Shown here: in pieces, positions 7,883 to 16,286 of the stretch | Layout of the letters: each line of letters starts with the position of its first letter | How positions within the stretch are numbered: the first letter of the stretch is position 1 | Assembly (NCBI GenBank): GCA_029558535.1 | Contig: JAKQEK010000192.1 | Span: forward strand, 1 to 44,500 | Reading direction: 5' to 3' | Length of the DNA stretch: 44,500 nucleotides | From: Bacteroidota bacterium | Lineage (GTDB): Bacteria > Bacteroidota > Bacteroidia > Bacteroidales > ML635J-15 | The notes under the pieces: generated by a model | The model's database searches: none | Told to the model about the DNA's origin: nothing | What the model saw: only the letters and a program-made list of their open reading frames with translations | Position numbers and translations under genes: made by a program

Positions 7883-8220
7883 ATGAAAAGAACCATTAAA
7901 AGTATTGCAGCAACTTGTATTGTTGGCATAATCATTGCGGGGGGGGGGGCAAATTTGCTAATTGTCAAACGCAGGTACCCCAAAATCCATTTGTTTATTC
8001 TGTTGAAGATAAATTGTATTATCAAGACGAAGAGTACTTTGTAAATGCATGTAATTATTTGGTAAACATTAGAAAAGGGGAGAACGAACAAATTTTTGTA
8101 TGTCCCCACTCCAATTACTTAACTTATGATCAATTGTTACAAACTGAAAATCAGGAAGAGGCTTTAAAACAGTTATATGCACATTTTAAAATTTTGAAGA
8201 GATGGGTTTTAATACAGTAA
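7883..8220 (+). pseudogene. N-terminal part of the glycosidase-like T9SS protein, frameshifted
   Basis: ATG 7883 opens a good signal peptide (MKRTIKSIAATCIVGIIIA) that runs into an 11-G tract at 7939-7949 and, as assembled, ends out of frame at 8044. The coding frame after the tract is the one reading KFANCQTQVPQNPFVYSVED, which continues to HFKILKR and would stop at 8220. The natural protein would switch once more at 8199-8202 into the long ORF starting MGFNTVRIMN; a single missing A in AAG AG(A) ATG would restore KRMGFNTVRI. One extra G, or two fewer, in the tract would restore the first junction. So 7883-12185 is one gene with two frameshifts. They may be assembly errors, true decay or, for the G tract, phase variation. 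Confidence 0.75.
7939..7949 (+). repeat. 11-G homopolymer within a signal-peptide coding region
   Basis: Eleven consecutive G bases in an otherwise AT-rich region, at codons 19-23 of the signal peptide. With 9 or 12 G the reading frame continues into the mature protein; with 11 it does not. Poly-G tracts of this length are the classic substrate of slipped-strand phase variation but also a common sequencing error. Confidence 0.85.
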
Positions 8221-11200
8221 GAATTATGAATGCCGACATTGAACCAAGACATCAAACAGGAGAACTAAATATACAACTGTTTTTGATGCCCGTAACTTCA
8301 AGCAACAATAATGATCCTGTACCAATAAATGGAGCTCCGGCAAATCCTACTGATCCACTATACAGATATTATGAACAATATTGTTATTTATATAATGGGA
8401 CACAACCAAATGGAATTATTCATTTAGTAAATGCAATGCAGACAGTGCTTGAGGTTGCAAAATATTACAACTTAAAAGTGATATGGGTTATGGGAACAGA
8501 AAATCGTGCATATTATGATGGACAATTACACTATAAAAGTTTATTGCAACATATTAACACGGAGGATGATTTTAGTTGGATTAATAATAAATATGGAGAA
8601 GCTTTGGCTTATATTGGAGATATTTTTAAAAATAACAGTAGTTTACTTGCATACGAACTATATCATGAAAATGAGAGTTTTGCAGACTCTGAATTTTCAG
8701 GCGAAAATCCTGTAAATCAAGCAAGTGTGGGCGATGCAGTACGGTTAGTGGTTAATTATTTGAAAGTAGTGGATTCAAACCATTTGACTACATCAGGATT
8801 ATTTGGTGAAAATTCTTTTTTTAAACTTGGGGTTAAACCATTCTATTACACGGATTTTTTCAATTTTCATTTCTACGAATTTTCACAAGAGATATTCGAG
8901 ACTTATGCACGTGGCACATTAATTAATCGTTATCAGTACTATTTATACAAATCATCATTAAATTACCCATGGATTGTTGGAGAACATGGAATTGAGACAT
9001 TTCCTTCACATAATAGTGAATTAAATGAAACAGATTTATTAGCTACAGAAGAAGAACAAAAAACACTTGTTGAAAATGTGATGAATTTTAGTTCGATTTG
9101 TGGCTCTTCCGGTTATACATATTGGCAATTTGCTAATGAAAGAGGTTGGCAAAATCATGGATTACTTAAAATAAGTGATAACGCAATTGTTGAAACAGTA
9201 CCAATAAGTAACAACCCGGTATATTGTTATTTTGACTATAAGCAAATTGTCAATCCACCAGAAATGGGAGTGTTTAAAAATTTTGAAATAAGTGATGAAG
9301 ATTGCGATTTTGATCAGGAATTATATTATAAGATTTATCGTGATTTAGATTATCCTATTTTAACACAGACATGGCATGGATATGTTAAAGATAATGACGT
9401 GCCGGTTCCTGACGCAATTGTTAGTATTCATGTTGGTGGTTCAGATTACTATACATTTACAAATGGAGGAGGTTATTTTAATTATGAAACACCCACTTCA
9501 TTTGCTGAGGCGAAAATTAGTGCTACTAAATATGGATATAACGTTGATAAAAAAACGCATTATATAGCTACAAACAACATTGACCTAGATATTAATCTCA
9601 TAGGGTTTTCAACAAAAAATCAATATTACAAAAATTTAATAGTTGCAGAAAACAGTATGAAGATTATAGATAAACCTACAAATTTTAATGGTAACGCTAT
9701 AGTTGAAACTGGTGCAACACTTATAATAAGAGATACTGTTAGTTTTGGTCCGGAAACTCAACTTTTACTATACCCCGGTTCGAAATTAATACTTGAAAAG
9801 AATGGAGCTTTAACGGCTATACACCAAAGGTGGCGAGGTATTTATGCATATAATAGTAACGACGATCTTATAGAAATAGTTTCAACAGGCAGTAATAGTA
9901 GTATTTCTAAAGCAGATATTGCCATTCGGACAAAATATAATGTAGCTATCAATCTTAAAGGTACAAATTTTTACAATAACATGAGAGATGTTGATATGGA
10001 ATTAAATGATGCACAAATTCTATTCGTTAATTGTAATTTTATTCAAACACCTGATGCAATCAATCCATGCATTGAGAGTCCTTCGTGTGATTATTGTTTT
10101 GATTTATATGAATGCGGATATGTTAAAATCATGAATTGTCATTTTGAGGATCAGAGAATTGGAACTGTTGATGTGAATAAATCTGGTATATATGCAAAAA
10201 ATATTGACAAACTAGAAATATTGCCAGATTCTTATATGGGGTTAAAAAGATCTTCTTTTATAAATTTAAAATATGGTATTTTAGCTATTGCAAACGGTGG
10301 TGGTGAACTAACTGTAAAAAATACTGATTTTAAGACTGCTAGAGGTATATATATGTATAACTATGATGGTTTTTTACCTAAAATTATTACAAATAATATT
10401 TTTGAAATAATTAAATTTCCTAGAAGTGTGGACAAGGAACAAGGAGGTGGTGGTGAAGACGATCCAGATGAATTTCTTAATCAAGCTTATGGAGTCTATA
10501 TTGATTGTAATTCTGGTGGTTATCAGGTAGAAGGAAATACTTTTAAAAGTGACGTTGGAAACTCAAGGTTCGGACTAGTTGCCAATAACAATGGAACATT
10601 ACCTAATAAATTTTATAGGAATAAATTTGTAAGCTTAGAAAATGCTGTACAATCTATCAATAAGAATAGGAACACTACAGATGGAAATAATGTAGGGCTT
10701 CAGATTCTTTGTAACGATTTTAACAACACCAAAACCGATATTTATGTTACATCTGAAGATCCTAATATTAGTAATATTAATTGGGGTATTGCAGGTTATC
10801 AAGGTTCTTTATCAAACCCTGCGGCAAATCTGTTTTCGACAAACACACCCTTAGACAGTTACACTATTAATAACGAACTGACTCATATTACTTATTTTGC
10901 AAGAGCAGACTATGATCCATATTGGAACCCAAGAGAATGGCCTAATTCTGTTTCTGAAAAAGTTGTTGTAAGCATGTTATACTTTGGAGATATCCCAAAT
11001 GCATGTCCTGATTATACAAACAAACTACCAACACCAATAGATGAAGATTTATTAAGGAGAGAAATGTCAACAGCCAAAAGCCTCGAAAATGCAATTACTT
11101 CTATGCTTAATGATATAGTTGATGGTGGGAATACAGGGCAGACAATTTCTTCGGTTTTGCATGCTGACGACAATAAAGCCTGGCTAATATATTACGATCT

Positions 11201-12185
11201 GATTGGCAAATCACCTTATCTGAGTGATACAGTATTAAAAGAAGTTTCAAAAAAGGAGCAGGGACTAACCGCTCCAATGATAAGGGATATACTTGTTGCA
11301 AACCCACAGGGAATAAAAAACAAAGATTTACAACAAATGTTAAAAGATAGAGACAATCCGTTACCGGATTATATGATCGAACAAATAGAAGCAGGGTTTG
11401 GGATTATATCTGCTAAAGAGAATTTAGAGCTTCAGCGAGCTGAACAACAGGTGATATATGAGGAGAATTTAAAGACACTTGTTGAATTTTATATTAGCAT
11501 CAGTGATTTTAAACCATGGGCAGAAGATAGTATATACAGCCTATTGGATGGAAGCAAAGAGCCTCGTTTTATGTATCTGTTAGCAGATTATTATTTTTCA
11601 AAATATGATTATACTAAAGCAAAAACCGAACTTGATAGGATAATACAGTTTTGCGAATTATCCGAAGATGAAATTAGAGAGAATCGCGATTTGTATGATT
11701 TTTATAATCTATATGCAAATCTAATGAAGAAATACCAATATAATCTTTCAAATATTACAAACCCATTACATATTGATGAATTAAAAGCATTTGAAATAAA
11801 AGGAGGATTTGCAGGTACAAAAGCACGGGCAATTTTAATTATTAACAATGCTACCGACTATAGAGAACCAGTTTATACTCCAACTATTCCGATGGACAAC
11901 AGGTACATAAAACATAGTGGCGTAAATAATAATAATCCTTATTTTGCAGTTTATCCTAACCCTGCGAAAGAGTACTTTTATCTGGAATACTCTTTACCTG
12001 AGATAATTGGCACAATGCAGGTTGTCATTAGTGATATTTCAGGAAAAATATTGATGCAAAAGCAGATATACGAACCGAGAGATATAATAATTATTAAAAC
12101 AGCAGATTTGCTTCCAGGTATATATAATTGTACTTTGTACAACGGAAATAAATCTGCATATAATGGTAAAATTATTGTTGAATAG
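8202..12185 (+). CDS. large secreted protein: glycosidase-like TIM barrel, beta-helix and T9SS type A domain
   Basis: 1327 residues in this frame, plus about 106 more upstream once two frameshifts are repaired. Residues 1-330 look like a clan GH-A (GH5/GH2-like) barrel: MGFNTVRIMN, then LKVIWVMG, then YELYHENE with E156 a candidate acid/base and WIVGEHGIE with E261 a candidate nucleophile, and SGYTYWQFANERGW. About 385-450 is a CarboxypepD_reg-like beta domain (WHGYVKDNDVPVPDAIV). About 470-900 has the repeating short-strand pattern of a right-handed parallel beta-helix. A helical region follows (about 960-1200), and residues 1248-1327 are a type A T9SS sorting domain (FAVYPNPAKEYFYLEYSLP, ISDISGKILMQKQIY, LLPGIYNCTLYNG, KIIVE). 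ATG 8202 is only the first start in this frame and lacks a signal peptide. Substrate unknown; the catalytic assignment is by motif only. Confidence 0.8.
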   Translation: MGFNTVRIMNADIEPRHQTGELNIQLFLMPVTSSNNNDPVPINGAPANPTDPLYRYYEQYCYLYNGTQPNGIIHLVNAMQTVLEVAKYYNLKVIWVMGTENRAYYDGQLHYKSLLQHINTEDDFSWINNKYGEALAYIGDIFKNNSSLLAYELYHENESFADSEFSGENPVNQASVGDAVRLVVNYLKVVDSNHLTTSGLFGENSFFKLGVKPFYYTDFFNFHFYEFSQEIFETYARGTLINRYQYYLYKSSLNYPWIVGEHGIETFPSHNSELNETDLLATEEEQKTLVENVMNFSSICGSSGYTYWQFANERGWQNHGLLKISDNAIVETVPISNNPVYCYFDYKQIVNPPEMGVFKNFEISDEDCDFDQELYYKIYRDLDYPILTQTWHGYVKDNDVPVPDAIVSIHVGGSDYYTFTNGGGYFNYETPTSFAEAKISATKYGYNVDKKTHYIATNNIDLDINLIGFSTKNQYYKNLIVAENSMKIIDKPTNFNGNAIVETGATLIIRDTVSFGPETQLLLYPGSKLILEKNGALTAIHQRWRGIYAYNSNDDLIEIVSTGSNSSISKADIAIRTKYNVAINLKGTNFYNNMRDVDMELNDAQILFVNCNFIQTPDAINPCIESPSCDYCFDLYECGYVKIMNCHFEDQRIGTVDVNKSGIYAKNIDKLEILPDSYMGLKRSSFINLKYGILAIANGGGELTVKNTDFKTARGIYMYNYDGFLPKIITNNIFEIIKFPRSVDKEQGGGGEDDPDEFLNQAYGVYIDCNSGGYQVEGNTFKSDVGNSRFGLVANNNGTLPNKFYRNKFVSLENAVQSINKNRNTTDGNNVGLQILCNDFNNTKTDIYVTSEDPNISNINWGIAGYQGSLSNPAANLFSTNTPLDSYTINNELTHITYFARADYDPYWNPREWPNSVSEKVVVSMLYFGDIPNACPDYTNKLPTPIDEDLLRREMSTAKSLENAITSMLNDIVDGGNTGQTISSVLHADDNKAWLIYYDLIGKSPYLSDTVLKEVSKKEQGLTAPMIRDILVANPQGIKNKDLQQMLKDRDNPLPDYMIEQIEAGFGIISAKENLELQRAEQQVIYEENLKTLVEFYISISDFKPWAEDSIYSLLDGSKEPRFMYLLADYYFSKYDYTKAKTELDRIIQFCELSEDEIRENRDLYDFYNLYANLMKKYQYNLSNITNPLHIDELKAFEIKGGFAGTKARAILIINNATDYREPVYTPTIPMDNRYIKHSGVNNNNPYFAVYPNPAKEYFYLEYSLPEIIGTMQVVISDISGKILMQKQIYEPRDIIIIKTADLLPGIYNCTLYNGNKSAYNGKIIVE

Positions 12186-12194
12186 TATAAAATT

Positions 12195-12224
12195 AAGCAT
12201 GGAGCCTTTTGGCTCTTTGCTTTT
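12195..12224 (+). terminator. imperfect terminator hairpin
   Basis: Two stem blocks, AAGCA/TGCTT (195-199 with 218-222) and GAGCC/GGCTC (202-206 with 211-215), around a TTTT loop with a 2-nt internal loop, followed by a short T run. It lies 9 bases after the stop of the glycosidase-like gene. Its ends resemble the hairpin element at 4941-5000. Confidence 0.5.
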
Positions 12225-12237
12225 ATATAATGAATTT

Positions 12238-13827
12238 ATGAAAAAAATCTTGTTTTTTATAGTAATGTTTTATAGTATTATTGTAACTTATGCGCAGGAA
12301 AGATTTTTTAATTTGTACCCAGGTTGGATAACAAAATATGTTTTAGAGAGTGAAAACAATTATCTATTATTTTCTGATGATACTTTGTATTATCCCAATT
12401 CAATTACTCCTATTTTTAGTAAAATTGATTTATTAGGAAATTTTATTGAATCGTTTCGCTATGTTAATGATACTATATACGGGTTTTCAATATATACATC
12501 AGACAGTTACAGCATACACGATGATTGTATCATAGCAAGTGGCGTTTATAAAGAGTTTACGAAAGATTATATTCTTAATCCTATATTAATGTACTTTAAT
12601 AACTCAAACTATTATTGCGATTCAATTATTGATTTTAAAAGTTATTTTAATGACCGATCAACTCAATTCAAGTTCCATAATGACCTTGAAGGTAAAATAC
12701 ACCTTTTTGGAACGAGCCAATATTCAGCCGACTGGAACACACGCACTTTTTTTGCAATATACGATCCCCAAACAGGGACTTTTACAATGAAAGATTACAC
12801 AAAACCGACAACCTGTATAATGACACCTTATCAGGCGCTGCCGACCTCGGATGGTGGTTATCTTTTGTCATGTGAGCAGGATATGACTTATAATAATCCA
12901 GAAAGTGTTTCTTCGTGTATTCTTAAAATAGATTCTGAAGGAAACGAAAAATGGAGATTTGTAATACCTGGCATGGATAGTATTCCCGGATTTCCTTATG
13001 ATTTTACACTTGCATATTACAGACCTCGTATATTTAATGCCCCTGATGGAAATTATTGGGTGGTTTGGACAGACCCTATGGTAAATTCAAATCTATACCT
13101 ACAATCGAATCCTCAATCCACAATACGTATCGCCAAACTTGAAGATACCATAACCGGCTGTATTTTTACAGGCGAAAAGGATTTAAAAACGGAACTTGAT
13201 AATCCTGCACAGAACTGGTATTTAATAAATGATTCTTACCAGGATGAAAATGGTGATATGTATCTTTTATTACAAAATTACTGGGGCATTAACAGTGCCT
13301 TTGTAAAAATCCACTCTACAGGAGTAGGAGCATGGCTACGTACATATAAGTGTTATCCTGAAAATGATGTTGAAATACAAGAAACTGCCTTATATGGCAT
13401 CTGTCCTACAGAAGATAACGGATTTATGCTTACCGGCAAGTTTTATAGCTATCCCAGTACTCTTTTTCCAAACGGCATGATAGCCTCCTGTGTGTTTAAA
13501 ACAGATTCCTGTGGCTGTTTTGATGCCGAAGGCTGTAATCCACATTGTGCCGATAGTTATGCAGAGTATTTTGTAAATATGTCTGAGGCAAGTATTTTCC
13601 CAAACCCGGCAAGTGATAAAATAACGGTTGTGTTTGAGTATGAGGGTGGAGAAACAGAGTTTAGTTATAAAATATATACTTTAAACGGACAACTTCTCGC
13701 AGACGGTAAATCAGAAAAAACTACACAAACATTTGATGTAGTAATTGACGAATTGCCGTCGGGCTACTACATGATTCAGTTTTGGGGAGGAGGAAAGATA
13801 TTTACAGGGAAATTTGTGAAGGAGTGA
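12238..13827 (+). CDS. secreted T9SS type A cargo protein of unknown function (paralogue A)
   Basis: 529 residues from ATG 12238; the frame is open 75 bases further upstream, but 12238 gives a clean signal peptide (MKKILFFIVMFYSIIVTYA, then QERFF). The middle (about 90-440) is rich in beta strands with recurrent segments such as LPTSDGGYLLSCEQDMTY, ILKIDSEGNEKWRFVIPG and GICPTEDNGFMLTGKFY, suggesting a beta-propeller-like fold. A Cys-rich hinge (DSCGCFDAEGCNPHC) leads to a type A T9SS domain (ASIFPNPASDKITVVFEYEG, YKIYTLNGQLLADGKSEK, LPSGYYMIQFWGGGKIFTGK). The gene at 26664-28250 encodes a close paralogue, with near-identical nucleotide sequence at the 3' end and around the signal peptide. 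No enzymatic motif was recognised. It follows the glycosidase-like gene after 52 bp with a hairpin between them. Confidence 0.9.
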   Translation: MKKILFFIVMFYSIIVTYAQERFFNLYPGWITKYVLESENNYLLFSDDTLYYPNSITPIFSKIDLLGNFIESFRYVNDTIYGFSIYTSDSYSIHDDCIIASGVYKEFTKDYILNPILMYFNNSNYYCDSIIDFKSYFNDRSTQFKFHNDLEGKIHLFGTSQYSADWNTRTFFAIYDPQTGTFTMKDYTKPTTCIMTPYQALPTSDGGYLLSCEQDMTYNNPESVSSCILKIDSEGNEKWRFVIPGMDSIPGFPYDFTLAYYRPRIFNAPDGNYWVVWTDPMVNSNLYLQSNPQSTIRIAKLEDTITGCIFTGEKDLKTELDNPAQNWYLINDSYQDENGDMYLLLQNYWGINSAFVKIHSTGVGAWLRTYKCYPENDVEIQETALYGICPTEDNGFMLTGKFYSYPSTLFPNGMIASCVFKTDSCGCFDAEGCNPHCADSYAEYFVNMSEASIFPNPASDKITVVFEYEGGETEFSYKIYTLNGQLLADGKSEKTTQTFDVVIDELPSGYYMIQFWGGGKIFTGKFVKE

Positions 13828-13843
13828 TGGATTTTTTTTATAA

Positions 13844-14848
13844 TTATTTGCAATAATCTCCTACATCACTTATCCATCGTTTCAGCAAATCCATTTCTTC
13901 TTTTCCAACCAAACCACAATTAATTAATTCTGTATAACAAACAATTAAGTTCTTAGCAATATTTTCAACACCTGATTTTAGGTTTAAACTCTTCAATTTA
14001 CTGTATATCAGTGAGTTATTGCTGTATCCCGGAATTTCGTCACAAAAATCTTTCATCAAATTATGATCATTGCGTTGTTGCCAAACTGTACTTTGATGAA
14101 ATAATATCGGCCAGTCGCACGTCCAGGCAATGCGTTGAGCGATAAAGGACCTCCAAATATCAGTCATTCTAAAACTACAGTAAGACGGCAAATATAAAAG
14201 CATAAATGCTTCTTTAAACCACGTAGTATTTTGGCTATTGAAAGGGCAAAAGCAATTTTCACCAATGGCGACACTTGCTCCTTTTTTAAAGGTAACTGGC
14301 AATGGCAAAGTCAGTCTGTAAATTGCGTCAACATCAGGATTTTCATCAGCCAACCCTTGCTGTATTGGACAGGTTATTGTTTTTTCTTTTTCGGGTTCCG
14401 GTATAGCATCAAGTATGCTTTCTAAGGCAAAACCTCTGGGCCAAATGTGAACATCGGTAAAGTATTTATAAACATTAACCCAACCTTTATCTTTAATCTC
14501 TTTTGCCAATGTTTCTTTTTTTCGTATTTGCCAAAAGCTTTCGAATGGGATATTATCATCATCTGTTTCGATTATTACTTCTGCTCCTTTTGACATAGCA
14601 ACTAAATAGCCTAAATTCTTTCTCGCATAATGCTTGTATGGGAGTGTTTCACAAAGATTAAAATTTAATTGTTTTTGTCTTTCGACTGAATAAAAATCGC
14701 ACCCATTTAGATTAAAATCCTGTGGACTTTTCGTGTCTCCAATGACGATGAAAGGAATATTGTTTTGTGCAGATTCAAGTGCAAATTGTTTTAATATCGG
14801 GTGATCATCGTCGGCAATAGATGTAATTATTAAAAATGTTTTAACCAT
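13844..14848 (-). CDS. STELLO-type (DUF288) glycosyltransferase family protein
   Basis: 334 residues. The sequence MVKTFLIITSIADDDHPILK, then IPFIVIGDTKSP, HYARKNLGYLVAMSKGAEVI and IETDDDNIPFESFW fits the STELLO/DUF288 family, named for plant Golgi proteins that support cellulose synthesis and also found in bacteria and nematodes. The DDD at residues 96-98 takes the place of the metal-binding DxD of GT-A glycosyltransferases. No signal peptide or membrane helix is evident, so it should be cytoplasmic or peripheral. It is the last gene of a minus-strand operon GT2-GtrA-STELLO, 8 bp after GtrA, and convergent with the T9SS gene ending at 13827. Biochemical activity in bacteria is, as far as I know, not established; the family call is by recognised motifs. 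Confidence 0.8.
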   Translation of the reverse strand: MVKTFLIITSIADDDHPILKQFALESAQNNIPFIVIGDTKSPQDFNLNGCDFYSVERQKQLNFNLCETLPYKHYARKNLGYLVAMSKGAEVIIETDDDNIPFESFWQIRKKETLAKEIKDKGWVNVYKYFTDVHIWPRGFALESILDAIPEPEKEKTITCPIQQGLADENPDVDAIYRLTLPLPVTFKKGASVAIGENCFCPFNSQNTTWFKEAFMLLYLPSYCSFRMTDIWRSFIAQRIAWTCDWPILFHQSTVWQQRNDHNLMKDFCDEIPGYSNNSLIYSKLKSLNLKSGVENIAKNLIVCYTELINCGLVGKEEMDLLKRWISDVGDYCK

Positions 14849-14856
14849 TGTTTATT

Positions 14857-15288
14857 CTATTTTATAGTATGTAAAAAGTACTTTCTTGCACAAAAATTCC
14901 AAAAAAATGTAGCAAATATAGCAACGAGTTTTGAATACATATAATTAACATCAAATAGTTCTGTTACCCCCCAGATAATAAATGTATTTAAAGCCAACCC
15001 AAATATAGTAATGAGTAAATAATACCCAAATTCATAATATCTGTTTTCAACTTTATGTACTCTAAAAATCCAAAATGTACATAAGAAATAGTTCAAAACT
15101 GTACCTACAAGAAATGAAATTATTGAAGCAACAATATAGTTTAAACCAAAATATTTGGATAGCACAAAAAGTAGTGATACGTCCAACACAGTACAAATTC
15201 CTCCGACAACAAAGTACTTCGCCGCTTGTGTAAAGGTTTCGCTTTTTATCATAGATAAAATTGAGGTTTTATCTATCCTTTCTATCAT
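14857..15288 (-). CDS. GtrA family membrane protein
   Basis: 143 residues with four membrane helices. The pattern AAKYFVVGGICTVLDVSLLF, then ASIISFLVGTVLNYFLCTFW, FGYYLLITIFGLALNTFII and FFWNFCARKYFLH is that of GtrA-like proteins. These are thought to help move polyprenyl-phosphate-linked sugars across the inner membrane or to support glycan modification. The start codon overlaps the stop of the upstream GT2 gene by 4 bp (ATGA-type), indicating translational coupling, as in gtrA-gtrB pairs. Length is normal for the family. Confidence 0.9.
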   Translation of the reverse strand: MIERIDKTSILSMIKSETFTQAAKYFVVGGICTVLDVSLLFVLSKYFGLNYIVASIISFLVGTVLNYFLCTFWIFRVHKVENRYYEFGYYLLITIFGLALNTFIIWGVTELFDVNYMYSKLVAIFATFFWNFCARKYFLHTIK

Positions 15289-16016
15289 CTTATTATTTTA
15301 GATTTAAAACGCAATCTGAGGAAAAAATAGTGAAAAAGCACTGATATCGAATTATAAACTGCTTTTTTCGAAACACTGGGAGAAGGAGCTCTGTAATGAA
15401 TCGGAATCTCAGCATAACGTGTTTTTCTTAATAAATATCGAAGTTCTGTCTGATAAAAATGAGCTTTCGACAATAATCTATAAGCAACAAATTTTTCAAC
15501 AATTTGGGCATGAAAACCTTGATATCCGGAAGTCATATCATACATCCTTGTTCCTAATAAAACATTTGAAAGTATTGTGCCGAATTTTGACAAAATTGTT
15601 CTTTTCCAGGTGCTATCACAAATAGATCCGCCGTTTATAAAGCGACTGCCGAATGCACATTCGTTGCCTTCGTTTAATACCCTTAAAAACATTGGTAATG
15701 CATTTGGGTCATGAGACAGACCGGCATCCATTTCTATTATGTAGTCATGTTTATTCAATAATGCCTCTTTGTATCCTCTTAAATATGCATCGACAACATT
15801 TTTATTCTCGGGAGCCCAAACTGTCGTAAACCTGTTATCAATTTTAGATAGATTTTGGCACAACTCTAATGTGTTATCTTTCGAAACATTATCAACGATA
15901 AAATATACTTTTCCACACTTTAGTTTATCCAGAACTTTAGTAATTGAAGATACGAATGGATTAAAATCTTCCGATTCATTGGCCATTGGAATTACTACAG
16001 CAAAATTAAAATCCAT
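15285..16016 (-). CDS. GT2 family polyprenyl-phosphate glycosyltransferase
   Basis: 243 residues, a soluble GT-A domain of the dolichol-phosphate-mannose-synthase type: FAVVIPMANESEDFNPFVSS, VYFIVDNVSKDNTLELC, DAYLRGYKEALLNKHDYIIE, the metal-binding site MDAGLSHDP (D97 onward), CAFGSRFINGG and DMTSGYQGFHAQIVEKF. It lacks the two C-terminal membrane helices of GtrB, and the adjacent GtrA-type gene may supply the membrane component. First gene of the operon, preceded by a good promoter at 16102-16131. The expected role is charging undecaprenyl phosphate with a sugar for use by a membrane glycosyltransferase such as the divergent gene at 16287. Confidence 0.9.
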   Translation of the reverse strand: MDFNFAVVIPMANESEDFNPFVSSITKVLDKLKCGKVYFIVDNVSKDNTLELCQNLSKIDNRFTTVWAPENKNVVDAYLRGYKEALLNKHDYIIEMDAGLSHDPNALPMFLRVLNEGNECAFGSRFINGGSICDSTWKRTILSKFGTILSNVLLGTRMYDMTSGYQGFHAQIVEKFVAYRLLSKAHFYQTELRYLLRKTRYAEIPIHYRAPSPSVSKKAVYNSISVLFHYFFLRLRFKSKIIR

Positions 16017-16101
16017 TATAAATATTGTTTTATTATAATTTCCTAAATACTATCGTTAACATTATTTGCTCTGTGTCAGAATGTCAAACTCAAATTTCGC
16101 A

Positions 16102-16131
16102 CAAAATTAAAATTTTTATTATTCATTCAAA
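16102..16131 (-). promoter_or_regulatory. Bacteroidota-type promoter of the GT2-GtrA-STELLO operon
   Basis: On the minus strand: TTTG (16131-16128), 18-nt spacer, TAATTTTG (16109-16102), an exact match to the -33/-7 consensus. It predicts a leader of about 80 nt before the start at 16016. Confidence 0.6.
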
Positions 16132-16286
16132 CAATTTAATGTCATACCGATTTATAAATTTTGCTTTATTATTGTCTTAATAAGTCTTTTTTATTAAAAA
16201 ATATAATTTCAATTCAATAATGTAAATTTCGAGAATCCTTTTAAGATGAAATAAATGTTTGTATTTTTACGCCAAATTATTTTTAA

